From positions 7,744,633-7,808,632 of the forward strand of contig OU342804.1 of assembly GCA_910591455.2 (NCBI GenBank): a stretch of DNA of 64,000 nucleotides. Direction: 5' to 3'. This DNA is from Pholis gunnellus (Eukaryota; Chordata; Actinopteri; Perciformes; Pholidae). Numbering within the stretch: position 1 is the stretch's first letter; each line of letters begins with the position of its first letter. Shown here piece after piece: positions 36,725-48,651 of this stretch. Below the pieces are notes generated by a model that ran no database searches, was not told the DNA's origin, and saw nothing but the letters and a program-made list of their open reading frames with translations. A program made the position numbers and the translations under genes.

Positions 36725-37070
36725 TGCCCTCAATGTGTTCCTACCACTACCAGTCACCTCTTCCCCCGCCGTTAATTATCTCCCCTGAATCTATACCAGC
36801 CCTTTCACCCCAGTATTTGCAAGATCATCTAACCTTTCACTCAGTCTTGGCTTCCCAGTCTTCACTCTTGTTTCCTGCCTGCCATGTTCTTGACCCCAAC
36901 CTGTTTCCACTTTCACCTGCCTGTTATGTTTGCCCTCACCGACTGATTACCTGTTGCCTCTCTGCTCTCTGAACTCCTACCAACTCAACAAATTGATTGC
37001 TTTCTACTGCCCTGCCTCTGTGCCCTGCTCTTGTGAGTCCACATCTCTGCGTTAGGAGCTGTAACAGTTA
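36725..37070 (+). repeat. Pyrimidine-rich stretch, possible solo-LTR remnant
   Basis: Strong C/T bias with CCTGCCTG/CTCTGC words and an end CATCTCTGCGTTAGGAGCTG TAACAG. That resembles the 3' part of fish Gypsy-type LTRs as I recall them. No primer-binding site or internal region is visible. Confidence 0.25.
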
Positions 37071-38023
37071 CCGCTATTTCTCCCCGTAGCTATCTCATAC
37101 AAACAGTCAACGCTCTCGCATTCCTCCCTGTCTCCCCTCTTTAGAAAATCCTCGGTTCAATTTTTGTGTTCTATTTTTTATTTAAAAAATATTTTGCGAT
37201 ATTCATTATACATCACTCCTGCATTTCTTTGTTGTCATCCTGCTCCTCTTCTCTCGGGCTCTCACTTTTCTCCCCGCAGTGGCTCATCTTCCGTCCCAGA
37301 CAGGACAATGCCTTGTGATGTCAGAAAAAAAAGGAAGGGACTACTTCTGCTCCACAACACAAGACAAGACAAAAACCCACACAATGCACATTTCAGAGTG
37401 CTGAGCATGTTGACGGGGCTTACACAGGGCTGAGGCCCACAGTCTTACAAATTTCTCTGCCAAGCAATTGAGGCATTGTTCCCCTCATTTTCAGTGCCGC
37501 AAACAGCCCAGTGAAATGAAATCCATGTCGCACTGAGAGTGGACCTGACGCCTGCAAACATGTTTTCGACGAGAAATATCTTAATTCGTATGGCATATCT
37601 TGCATCTCTTACATCTGAAGAATATTGATCCGATATCCTCATTGACCTCAGTCATTTTGGCAAAGAAATTCCAGTAGATGCACAGTGCATCATTGCAAGG
37701 AAATTACATATAATTGCAAGCTAAAAGTATATTATCTTAATCATTCTGACCACTGACAAGCGCTGGAAACTCAGGCGATGTTTCCAGATCCAAGCTCATC
37801 GTAGGAGTGACTCTCATTGTACTGTCCTGGACAAACTCTCTTGTTTCAGTCACTGCCCTCTTTTCTTCTGCTTCTCTGTCCAGGCTAGGATTTGCATCAC
37901 GGCCAAATTAAAAGAGTAATTAGATATTATTACATTATTGCCGAGCGGATGCAACTGGTTCTCAAGTCATCTTGATTAAAGAGCAACTCAACACCGGCTA
38001 GAAATCTGCTGACCTCTAGTAGT
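37071..38023. other. Non-coding, nothing recognised
   Basis: Only short frames without domains. Confidence 0.5.
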
Positions 38024-38388
38024 TTAAAGGTACAGTTCACCCTTACCGGTAGAGATATTTATCTGTTGCCTTATCGTCAACATGATGTTATATTGACGAT
38101 ATAATATTATGGCACCTGCGGTGGAAGGCTAGTCTGAACTTGTTCCTACATGACACAGCTCGCAACAAGGTCTGTGGATTATTGAGAGGAATCAGGTCTG
38201 GAAAGAGACATTGCTGTTGAGGTTTTATTTTGAGCACCACAAGCCGAGTGTCATATAGTTATATAATATTGGAGAGAAGGCCGATGTCTCTACGGCTGAT
38301 ATCTCCAGGCAACACTAGACTGATAAACAGCACTACATGTAAAAGGGGAAAACATGTATTTTTGATTTTGGGTTGACTGTCCCTTTAA
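38024..38388. mobile_element. TTAA-flanked MITE (family of 165-511)
   Basis: TTAA-AGGTACAGTTCACCC at the left and GGGTTGACTGTCCCT-TTAA at the right are imperfect inverted termini inside a TTAA duplication, the piggyBac-type target. Interior blocks match 165-511 in order. Confidence 0.7.
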
Positions 38389-38542
38389 GTTCTCACCTTG
38401 CTGCAGTGATTTAGAAGTGTACTTCAGGTTGTGTCAGTGCACAGCTTTTGGGTGTGGTCACAGGTGCAACACACTGATATTTATTGTGTCAGTTGCTTTT
38501 TTTTTTAACCATGTTAGTGTCATAGTATCAGGAATGGCAACG

Positions 38543-38961
38543 TTAAAGGAGCAATATACAACATTCAGAGCATTTATATAGCAGCAACCAACTATCATCT
38601 ATGTAAAGATAGAGTGGAGTAATGTCTACCTGTGCAGAGAAGGAAGTCTCTCTCTCCCTCAGTGTGTTGTCAGAGTTTCTCCTTGCTTTGTTGGAGATAG
38701 CCGGGCCGGCCACGTGTGGTTTCAGTGCATGTTAGTGCATGTGAGCGTGCCCCTCTGGCTAACTCACGGCCGCCACTCTGCACTGCTTTCATACGGACGG
38801 CGTCATCTCGGACTCGTAGCACCCACCCTTCGGTTGTCCTTCAGGTAAACACTATGAGCTCTGTCAGCACTGTTGCCGTAGTTGGCACGGTTATCACTGT
38901 TAGCTACGAGCCGGCGGCTCATGCGTCAAAATGCTCCCAATCTAATATTACGCTCCTTTAA
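38543..38961. mobile_element. Second TTAA-flanked MITE, different family
   Basis: TTAA-AGGAGCAATAT at the left and ATTACGCTCCT-TTAA at the right give a short inverted terminus inside a TTAA duplication. The interior is GC-rich (GCCGGGCCGGCCACGTGTGG near 38700) and yields an 81-codon frame with no domain. Confidence 0.7.
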
Positions 38962-40096
38962 GTGGTCCAGACACCCATCTCAGTCGAGGACCTTCAATCC
39001 AGAGTGATTTCACTCCAGAACTATTTGCATGAAATTTGGTACAGATATTTGTCATCCCGAGAGGATGTATAGCCATTACTCTGCACATCACTCAAAAAGA
39101 GTGTAAAATCTTTTCTATTCCCCAAATATAAATAATGCTGCAGAGCCAAGGTTAGCCTGTGCATAGTGTCGTGCACAAATCCATATTTTGTGTGATTATT
39201 GCAGCTTCAACTTCACACACACTGGCCAACACACTGAAAGGCTAATTCAGATGCAGATCACTCTATCATCCCGGAAAACTGGCAATGATTAGATTAGTCT
39301 GTGTCTTTTAAAGACACAGACTAATGCTTTTATGTCATTTTGATCTGATTAATCTTGACTGCTCCCCAGTAAGTAGGTAATGCAACCCTGGTAATATTAC
39401 TGCTAATAACTGCTTGTTAGGTTTAGATTAGATTTTTATATTTGACTGATCACTCGTAATGCTTGAACCGATGTGGCTCTTATATCTTCCATACAGTTTC
39501 TTTTTTTCTCTACTTCTGAGCATGAGCTTGTGCACAAATTTAAATCACCAGGCAGTGTTCTTTAATTGGCAGTGTTGCACGGCACAGTGTTGATCAGACC
39601 TGTGAGGAATACATAAACGCTTGTCTTGTTTGGTATCTGGATAAATACAATAGACACAACATCTAATACATAAGGCACTGGATGGTGGGATAGTCAGGTG
39701 GACTAGATCTTGATGACGACAATGAAAACCAGTGATAAATGGGACCATTTTCTCCCTTTGATTTGACACCTACAGTGTAAACATAATGTTCTCTCAAGCT
39801 AAGTGCTGCCATAAAACCCTTTGTATTTCCCCCTCCATGTTTTCTTCTACAACATTTCGATGAGGTTCAGATTGCATGAAACTGTATTTCAGAACACAAG
39901 GCCCGAGCTAAATATAGAACTTGTTTGAGAAAAAAAAGAGGCAATGACAGTATTCTCTTCTGCAGCTGTGTGGTATCATCAATACCGCAGGGTGCCACTT
40001 TTACAATACAGCCGATCAGTAACAACAGAAGAGAAATTCAAGCTGCATTCAAGCTCCATACATATTATATATTGCAAAACTCTGTTTTCCCTGAAT
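38962..40096. other. Non-coding, nothing recognised
   Basis: AT-rich; short frames only. Confidence 0.5.
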
Positions 40097-40224
40097 ATAT
40101 ATATATATATATAGATATATTGCAAAATATTTATATAGGAAGAAATGAGAGAATATAGTTAAAGCTGAGGGGAAATATCAGCGACAAAGTACTCTTTAAC
40201 ATACATACATATCAGACATATCTA

Positions 40225-40282
<58 letters not shown>
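40097..40282. repeat. (TA)n and (GT)27 microsatellites
   Basis: TA units at 40097-40115 and an uninterrupted GT run at 40229-40282. Confidence 0.95.
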
Positions 40283-40283
<1 letters not shown>

Positions 40284-40609
40284 ATATCCTTATCACTCCT
40301 GGTTATTGTTTGTATTAAGTTTGATATGCACATTAGTTTGAACAGATGTACACATATGTTATCCTTCATACTGTTTGTTATTATTTCTATTTAAAGATAC
40401 AGCCAGCTGTTGTTGCATGTCTACTGGAATACCTGTATGTGTTACTGCGAGTGGAGGAAGTAAACAGCATATCCAGCATCTCTCAGTTTTTTATTTCATA
40501 CTCTGGAGGTTTGGCCTTGAGTGGTGTTCTGGCCGACACACCGGTGGGAAACTAGTGACAAACACTGGTGCCCAGACTGAGTGTATCCCTGTGAGCTCCA
40601 CTGCAGTGC

Positions 40610-41240
40610 TCAAGTGCATTGATTCTTAAACTGGGGTCCGTGGCGCTCTGCCAAGGGATCCTTGAAATAATTAGCTATAAATGACAAAATTGTGCTTTGT
40701 CATTAAAAAGTACACATCTATAGATGGGGACCCTTTGCACCAATAACAAACATATTGCATTTCATATTAACGAACCGCGCCTGTCGCGGCTTAGCTTGGC
40801 TATTAGCATGGAAAAGCATTTGGGTCCGTCCACATCGTCAGGCGACGCAAAGCCCAAACTGGCTAAATTGAGGAAATATGATGACAGTTTGAATTTCTGT
40901 TCTATCGAGAACAGCGACGGCAGACCAAAATGTGTACTGTGTTTTCAAGGTGCTAGAGAACGCAGCCATGAAGCTAGCCAGGCTAAAGCAACATTTGACT
41001 GGAATATCAGGGCAAAACAAAGAGGTATTAACATGATTCAAATTGTAATGTGTTTCTGTTTATCACTATCTTAACAGGTCAGTATGTTGTGGTTGAAAAG
41101 TTTTAGAATACACATAGTTCCAATGGCATCTAGGAGCACACATGGTAGAAAGCATATTGTTAATTGGAGTTACGATTATGAGTAGGTCCGTGGAAAATGT
41201 TTCCCCAAGTGAGGGGACCCTGGATCTAAACATGTGTGTA
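40610..41240 (+). mobile_element. hAT-type element remnant with BED-like zinc-finger fragment
   Basis: The + frame 40724-41074 contains KLRKYDDSLNFCSI followed by GRPKCVLCFQ. This matches the first half of the BED-like finger found at the N-terminus of ZBED5/FAM200-type hAT transposases (K-R-K-Y-x-x-x ... P-x-C-x-x-C). The second zinc pair is absent. The left flank (TTCTTAAACTGGGGTCCGTG at 40622) is the type of terminus seen in such elements, and AGGTCCGTGG/GGGGACCC near 41186-41222 may be part of the other end. The transposase core (DDE, RNaseH) is missing, so this is a dead fragment. Confidence 0.55.
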
Positions 41241-42684
41241 TTTACAGCAGCAGGGTGACGCATGAGTGAAGATAAACTAAAGTGCTCATGTTCATCATGA
41301 TGAAGGAACATGGCCTCCAGTGCAACATCGTGGCTCATTAAGGTGTTCTTCATAGTTTTCTTTATGGAGACAGAGAACTAGGCTGTACACAGGAAATAAT
41401 TATGAGATGGTTTTGTTGTTGTTTTTTTCATGAAATTTGTAGACAATAAGAAGAATTACCCTGTGAGATGACCAAAATTGCCACTGCCTGGCGACTGTAT
41501 TCTTATACCATGCGTCAGGTTCGATACGTGCAGTCCTACACCAAATGAAATCAGCTGTAACAATATGCTTCCACAGCTTCTGTCTCTCTGCTGACAGTAT
41601 CATAAATGCAGGCTGCCCTTGCTGCCTCTCTCCAGGCCACGCAGCAACGGGAGGCACGGGAAGCACAAGCACCCCGAGGACAAAACAGCAGCAATTACAC
41701 TTAACTCTTGGCATTTGAGTGACAAGGCAACTGATTCAGAAATAACCTGTATCATCCAGTTGTGTTAAGTGCTAAAAATCTTTGCCTGAGGGGGCTATCA
41801 GGGAGCTGGGCTAACACAACAAGCAAGTTGAGTTACTATTTTGAACAGAAACGGCTCCCCTTTGTGCGTTTCAGAGGGCTGGAGACATACAGTAATCTGC
41901 TTTCTGAGACACAGCATGCTAACTAGATGAGACAATGTATCAGCGTGGACTATGGGTTTACCACCACCAAGTCTCCAGCTGAGGAATGGATACAGGCAGT
42001 TCTTCAGCTCCGATTTCATGGGAGGAATGTTTAAATCATGAATTTCCCTCTCTACAGCTAAATCAGATGGATGGGCTCTGGGTAGAGTCCTGGATTGCAT
42101 AAATGGTTGTATTCTTTATTGATATGTTAGGTGCTCATACATTTCTAGACCCTTAAAGGTACATTTAAAGGAAACAAATGCATCACTAGTGTCTAAAATG
42201 ACTATTTGGGGACTGAAAATATTCGTATAATTGAGTGAAAGGCCAGTAAATCATTATGTATTGTCCCTGTGCTGCAAGTTCCTGCCCTTACAAAACATAT
42301 TCATATGTTAGTTAGAGAAAGCTGTGTGTGTGCTGTGCATCCAGTGTTGTTGTATGTGTACATCTAGATGTACTAATAACCAAAAAACATGCACACAAAC
42401 TTTGTGAGAGCTATACATATTACAAGTAACTTTTATGAAAGCTTTATTTCACTGGGATAATCTGTCTCTAGAGGCTAGAATCTACTTTGTGGTGAATTGG
42501 CTGTGCATTTAAAGTTTGCATATGCAAAACATGCAAAAGTGCTGCACAGGAAGGTGATGCAACTAAAACATGGAGCCATACATAAACAAGTACTGCATTT
42601 GCCTAAAATGTCCTTGACTTTTAAATAGAAACCGTTTAAAGAAAAGAAATATGTAATTTCAAAGTATTAAAATAAGGTGAAATA
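41241..42684. other. Non-coding, unassigned minus-strand frames
   Basis: Minus-strand frames at 41400-41714 (104 codons) and 41798-42100 (100 codons) have protein-like composition but no domain I recognise. They could be scraps of a transposon coding region on that strand. Confidence 0.35.
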
Positions 42685-42799
42685 TTTAGAATCAGCTTTA
42701 TTGGCCAGGTATGAGTACACATACTAAGATTCCACTCCAGCTTTGTTGGTCTTTTTGCGCACGCAGAAATACTGTAGAAATACATCGGTCTTTGTGATG

Positions 42800-42920
42800 T
42801 GAGTCAATAGTTAGTCACGTGACCCAAGTGAGTCATTAGTCAAGACGTTTATTTTGAAAAAGCCTCTATGTTTACAACAAGCTAATATTGACACGCCGTC
42901 ACTGACAACTCCAAAACTGA
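42800..42920. repeat. Insert shared with 61180-61430
   Basis: GTTAGTCACGTGACCCAAGT and GACGTTTATTTTGAAAA, then GACACGCCGTCACTGACA and CTCCAAAACT, reappear in the same order around 61190-61425. Confidence 0.55.
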
Positions 42921-43332
42921 CTCTAGAGGTGAACGTAGAGCGTCATAGTTTGAAGAGTAGGAGCACCGACCAATCTGCTTAATTTGAGGCATTGGTGTGA
43001 GAATATGTTGAGATCTATACATATAGAAACAGTAGAACAATAGACAACAACATACAATATGTTTAGATCGGACTGTTTCTGTAAATTGCTAAGAATAATA
43101 CAGTAGTACAACGGTGGATGTGTACAGTTTACAGTATATTCAGTATATAGCAGCTCAGATTGTATATTTGACAATGACAGGAACATGTACCAAAATAACT
43201 GTGTATATTAAACGTATAATTATCAAATATATATAAAGTAACCTTTAACTGATGTTAAGTGTTCATCAGAGTGACGGCCTGTGGAATTAAATGCTTGTGT
43301 CTGTCGTACAGTGTGGTGTGTATGTGGTCGTA

Positions 43333-43596
43333 GGGGCTCGGTGGTTCAGAGGTCGAGCGGGTCGTCCTTTAATCAGAAGATGGCGGTTCGATCCGCGGCT
43401 CCTCCGGTCCATGTCGATGTGTCCTTGGGCAAGAGACTTAACCCCGATTTGCTGCATGGACGGCTGTGAATGTTTAGTCCTGATGAGGAGGTGGCGCCTT
43501 GCCTGTGTGAATGGGTGAATAGCATTTAGTGTAAAAGCGCCGCGAGTGGTCGAAAGACCAGAAATGCACTATACAATTACAGGACCATTTACCATT
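43333..43596 (+). mobile_element. tRNA-derived SINE with LINE-type tail
   Basis: A pol III A box (GTGGTTCAGAGGT, 43341-43353) and B box (GGTTCGATCC, 43385-43394) are spaced as in a tRNA. The body (CATGTCGATGTGTCCTTGGG) is followed by a LINE-type tail (AGTGGTCGAAAGACCAGAAA ... ACCATTTACCATT). Typical of teleost tRNA-SINEs. Confidence 0.8.
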
Positions 43597-43863
43597 CGTC
43601 CAGGGTGTGAAGGGTCTGCAGTGATGTTACCTGCCTGCGTCCTGACTCTGGAGGTGGCAGGTTGGCACCAATTACTTGTTTCTGCAGTTTTCTCTTGTCC
43701 TAGTTGGTGGCTGTTCCAAACCCCACAGATGCACTAAAACAAATGTCAAAAGCTGCCTACAATACATGCAGACAAGCCAAATGTTTATCTGTGCACATAT
43801 TGCCTGAGGTTGCAATAATCTCTTTAGTTCCCACAACGCTCAGTCGCATCCCCCTGCCTCCCT

Positions 43864-43891
43864 TTGTGTGTGTGTGTGTGTGTGTGTGTGT
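43864..43891. repeat. (TG)n microsatellite
   Basis: About 14 TG units. Confidence 0.95.
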
Positions 43892-44319
43892 TTACGTCTC
43901 TTTTTTTCAGATGCTGACATTTCCCACCTGTCCACCAGCCTCCCTCGCTGTTTTTCCCCTCGAGCCTGACTTCCTGCACAGCTGGTAGTCCTCTCCTCTG
44001 CTGTGTCTCAATCATATATTATACACTAATTCTGAGTATGTAGCGGTTCTCACTAGATAAATAAGAAAACGTTTATTTAACAAGTGTTTTTTGTCACCAT
44101 GTTTTCTGTATTTAACCAGAGGTAGAGCAGATGAAGGGTTGTGCAACCATGTTTTGGATGACGTGGGTCATTATGTCGTTTCTTCTGGTTACATAACATA
44201 AAACTGTGGTTTGCTCATGTTTTCCAATCCTCAATTTGAACTTTGATTCAGAGAAGGTGTACGCTGTTTTCATGAAGAGGGGGAGAACTAATGCCAAACT
44301 ATAATAGTGTAAAGTGATC

Positions 44320-44760
44320 ACAGGGACAAACCTTGTTTGGCCAGATGAAACGATAATCTACAGATAAATGTTGAGTGATGATGGTAAATGTTTTCTTTCC
44401 AGTGTTGCATGTCCTGAATACAACAGCAGAAATGTAGCATTCTTGCTAACCTGGAGCCTCCCCTCGTGGACACAGTCTACCCTTTTCCAAATGAATACTT
44501 CTGTGAAGAAAATGCAGCATGACAGTGACTTACGTGTACTCCGATGGCCTCCACAGCTGCTGGATTTCAACCCGACAGAAAACCTTAGGGGCCTTAGAGA
44601 GTTACAACAGATTGAAGAAACTGCAGGGAACATGTGATGCTTTCATGTCAGGATGGAGCAGGATTTTTGTGCGATATCCACAGCTTTTTGTGGAATTTCT
44701 TACTAGAAGTATCGGCCATAAATCAAGCGGTGAGGAGTAATAATGTTTCACGTTGAGATG
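44320..44760 (+). mobile_element. Tc1/mariner-like transposase relic
   Basis: Around 44519-44600 the + strand encodes DLRVLRWPPQLLDFNPTENL, a decayed match to the conserved WPxxSPDLNPIEN block that holds the last catalytic residue of Tc1-type transposases. An upstream GGCCAGATGAAACGATAA may be the W-x-D-E-T block. Frameshifts and stops make it inactive; no terminal inverted repeats were found. Confidence 0.6.
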
Positions 44761-44848
44761 ATGGACAATTTGCAGACCACAGCAGTGGAAAATATTCAAT
44801 ATTTGTTTCAATTCATTCATCCTGACCTGGTGTTTATGTTAGCCTCAT

Positions 44849-45321
44849 ATACTGTATATAAGAAGTGGTCGATGTCACCTATTGGTTTGTAAACTCCTGT
44901 TTTAAAAACCTTGATTTAAGAGATTTTGGGCATTGCCATCTTGTTTTTTGTAACCAGAAGTGTCATAAGGAGGTGGAGCTAAAGTCAACTCAACGTTGAC
45001 TGAGACATTGAAGGCAACCAAGGTATTACAATTAACTTTCATGAGCTGAAAACACACAGTGAAAGGGTTAAAGTTGTAAGACGAAAACACGAATAACTCT
45101 CAGACCGGACAACGCCGCTGTAGTGACCTGTCAATCACAAGGTAGAAACTAGCGATTTGTTTACTGAGGTAATAAATCAAGTGAGAAGTAGGGTCATTTT
45201 CCCAAAGACTTCTATGCAATCCGACTTTTTGCAACCAGAGGAGTCGCCCCCTGATGGCCATTAGAAAGAATGCAAGTGTAAGGCACTTCAGCATTGGCTT
45301 CACTTTTCAAAACCGGAGGTT
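44849..45321 (-). mobile_element. Five-copy dispersed repeat family, copy 4
   Basis: Starts ATACTGTATATAAGAAGTGG, then TTGCCATCTTG, AGGTGGAGCTAAAG, TTAACTTTCATGA, AGGTAATAAATCAAGTGAGA, GAGGAGTCGCCCCCTGATGG, and ends AAACCGGAGGTT. A segment containing the GGGCGGGGCT block is deleted near 45147. Confidence 0.85.
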
Positions 45322-46787
45322 ACTGACTGGCTAGCCCATTTATTGTTGGTAGGGAGGTGAGTTTTCCCCTATCCGATCTAAGTAAAATGTAGCTGTTCCA
45401 TCAAAAAATTACAAAGTTGTGGCAGCAATTGCGAGAGGAAGATACATTTTTTTTTGTAAACATTTTTCTAATTTAAGAGATTCATTTTTTTGTAGGTCGA
45501 CTTCAAACAACCTCTCCTGCTGTTTTAGAGTCATAAACACGAACACTACACATTTTCTTCTGACCATTTTTCTGTTGCTCATTTTCGTGCATGTGGCTAC
45601 CTAGCTAGCTTGGCATGAAGGAAGATGATGTTCCTAGTCTCACCACGCACAAAGCTCTGATTGGTCAATTGTTTTTCCAACCTGTGGGAGCATCCATCAA
45701 TGGCCACAACCCCAGACCTATACTGTACATCTGCTGGACAAATCAGAGATGTCGGTGGTCATTCAGTGGTTTGGAAACAATTTAGTCATATGACTGCAAC
45801 ATAACACCAAAGGAAAAAAGGATGCTTTTCCAGCCAAAGCAAGACAAAGTTATGTAGCAAGAGTGTTTTCAAATAGGAGTCGATGACATCTGATCTGTTT
45901 TGCAGTCTACTGTGTGTTTTAGCCTCGAGTATCGGCATGTAGAATGAGGGTTACACAGGATACACCAATTGTGTCCTTCAAATTCAAGCAAAAGCGAGAC
46001 CCATTTCTCAGGCTGTATCCAGAGGAGCTTTTGAACGGGAACAGCCTTGTCATATTCGGTCTAGAAACGGAGACTTCAAAGGACGCAGCCCCCTGAATTG
46101 AGCCACAGTCAACTCAGCGATGCACATGCAGGAGACTCTTCATCATTATTAATTGGGTTATTCCACAAAATACAAAACCCTCACCCATCTTCACGTTATA
46201 TGCCGTGGCTTGATTGGCCACACTTTCACATGAATAGGCTAGTCACCGATAATGTGTTTGTACGGCCATCGAGGGAAAGCTCCCCATTCCTTTGTGTTAT
46301 TATTACTCATAAACAAGGAGGACAATACAGTCTGAGATCCCATGACTAATTTCTACTGACTGCCTTGAACACTTGGACAGAGCCTGTTTGGAAAGGCTGT
46401 CTGTGCTCTACCCTACAGAAACATTTCAAGCTTATGTAACTGCCTATGAGTTCAAAGCATTTATGACAAGGACACTGTTTAGGATGCTATCCGTGTAACG
46501 TCTCTCCTTCTCACTGTTCTTTCTTTTTTTTCTCTCTCGCTTTAATTTTCTTTTATTTGAGATCTTCAATTAATTACTATGGGATGTTATTGTTCGTTTC
46601 CCCTTGCTAACAAGTTGCTGCTGTGTCAGCTGGGGTTTGGAAAAATGATCTCTTAAAGCTGGGGTTGTTGATGTGTTCAAGGGGCCTTTGGTTACATTTG
46701 TTGAAATTCTCAGATCACATTCTTTGACAAAAATAATCTGTAGCGATGGCTGTCTCAGGACTGTCATATACTAAGTACAAATTTACC
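45322..46787. other. Intergenic DNA, nothing recognised
   Basis: No domain-bearing frame or clear transposon end. Confidence 0.5.
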
Positions 46788-47100
46788 ATTACATCTGATA
46801 ATAGCTTTTTTGATTATTCAATTAATCATTTGGGCTATGAAATGTCAGAAAATGGCCATCACAATTTCCTAGAACTTTTGTTGACATAACATCGCTGTCC
46901 ACAAAAATACAGAAAGTTGAGGATTTTGAATTGTTCACATTTAATTATTCTCATATTCTTAAACTAAAGAAACAACTTAATAAACATTGGATTAACTGTA
47001 AAATGCATTGTCACAAAACTGAAAACAATTCCTTCGACAATGACAAGTTGGTATTCTGAGATTATCAATTATCAAGCCGCTTGCTTAATAAATATTGAAT
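46788..47100. mobile_element. hAT-MITE interior (GGGCTGCAACTAA type)
   Basis: TTGATTATTCAATTAATCAT, then TATGAAATGTCAGAAAATGG, match the interior of the common teleost hAT MITE as recalled; the ends are eroded. Confidence 0.5.
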
Positions 47101-47694
47101 TATATTAGATATTTTATTTCCTTCACACAATCAGATAAAGGGATGACCTTCAAGATAACTGCCCTTTCTGTATTAAAAACAGAAACTCAAATGTGGTGGG
47201 TGGCATCTAACAGTAAGAACCAGTAAGAGTCGTGTTTAATGTCAACCTGGCAACAGATCCTGTCATCACATGGATGCTACTCGACTCCTATTAAAACCTG
47301 TTGTGGCAAAGCTGTTTCCTCCTCCTTGGACTAGCATGTTCAAGGTCACTGCAAACAAAGAAATCTCCAGAGTAACCTTGTCAAACTAAGTTGCATTTGT
47401 CCCCAGAGTTCCCTTGATTACACCAACACCAGGGTTGATGAAGTTACTTTCAAACTGTAATAAATCACACATAGGAAAGAGGCATGCTTTTCAAGCAGTA
47501 ACATGTTGTGTATTACTCCAGAACTGCTCCATCACCAAGTTGCCTCATCTTTGAATATTTACGATCTCAGCGGGTACACAATTGAGTACTGTTGGTGACA
47601 AGCAGTGGCGGTCACAGACTTTCTGAGGTCCAGGGCAGTATCCAAATGTACCCGACCCAATGCAAGACTCTGTGCTAGAGGGCACTGCATCCCA
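47101..47694. other. Intergenic DNA, nothing recognised
   Basis: No feature apart from short frames. Confidence 0.5.
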
Positions 47695-47915
47695 TTTCCC
47701 TCACTGGAAGGGAACCCTAGTATTTCATCACATTTTCCCCTGAACTCTACAAGGTATTTCAAAACATTTTCTCTACAAGCAGAGGGTACTTCATGGTGTT
47801 TTCTCTACCGGAAGGCGCACCCGGGGACTTCATATTATGTTCTCTACTGGAAGGGCATCCTTGATGGCAATTCCTCACGTTTTCGCCACTGGAAGAGCAA
47901 GTCTACCAGTGGTGA
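47695..47915. repeat. Degenerate 32-42-bp tandem repeat
   Basis: About six units built on TTTTCTCTACTGGAAGG(G/C) followed by a variable TTCAT-containing part. They keep a 132-codon + frame open (47605-48003), which is probably not a gene. Confidence 0.65.
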
Positions 47916-48651
47916 CAAATATGTAGAGAACTTGATATATAGCTTCCAAACTTGCCAGAGATTCTCTCACAATGAGTGTCCCTTTCAATGTACTTCCAAC
48001 TGACAGTTTAATGAGGAAAAACAACTCAGTCTGTATGCCATCTCAAACAGCGGGAAGCCATTATATATACACTTCTGCACAAATTAAATCTGATTAACAC
48101 TTTTTCTTTCGAGATTCATCTTAATCTATGAATAAATTCAAATAAATTCAAAAAATATTGTCAAAAAAAGTGTTTGCATTTTGAGTGAAAAGTAATTAGA
48201 GAATCGAGAGGAAGTACAGTGTAATGGTGTGGTGTATATTTCACACGGATCTGAGGATGGAGTTCATCAGCTGCAGATTGCTTTTGAGCAGTTTTGCAAA
48301 AACAATAAAACTTCTGAACAGCTGGTGACTCATGGCGCACCGCCTGGCGCCCACAGCTCCCCAGGCTGATAAGTGCTCTGAAAGAGGTAGGGGATATTCA
48401 TTCAGGGCTGAGACTCGCCATAACCTCAACAACCAAGAGAGCTGTTAAGTTAAATTAAAGAAACACCGTCCTGGTGATCTAGAGCATTAATAACCCCGTT
48501 TATCTCACATCTTTATGCGCCCTGGGGAGATCAGGCGCACAACAGAAGGTAAGCGCACATGGCCGAACATTTGTGCGTTTGAGTCAGTGACCGATAAAAA
48601 TAACTGTGAAAAAAAGTTAACCCAGCGCCAGAAGAATAACGGGAAGCTACA
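47916..48651 (+). other. kcnq1: Presumed promoter and 5' UTR region of kcnq1
   Basis: Lies directly upstream of the first coding exon. An in-frame stop (TAA, 48637) precedes the ATG. A GAAG|GTAAGC donor-like site at about 48545-48554 could end an alternative 5' non-coding exon. No TATA box or other core element is certain. Confidence 0.4.

Larger units (their letters stand above)
42685..43735 (-). mobile_element. LINE-derived fragment (minus strand) interrupted by two insertions
   Basis: AGAATCAGCTTTATTGGCCA (42691), GTTCATCAGAGTGACGGCCT (43260), CCTGACTCTGGAGGTGGCAG with GGTTGGCACCAATTACT (43640-43680) and GGTGGCTGTTCCAAACCCCA (43706) are familiar consecutive landmarks of a fish LINE 3' region read in reverse. 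They are in the expected order but separated by foreign material at about 42800-42920 and 43333-43596. Recalled, not database-checked. Confidence 0.5.
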
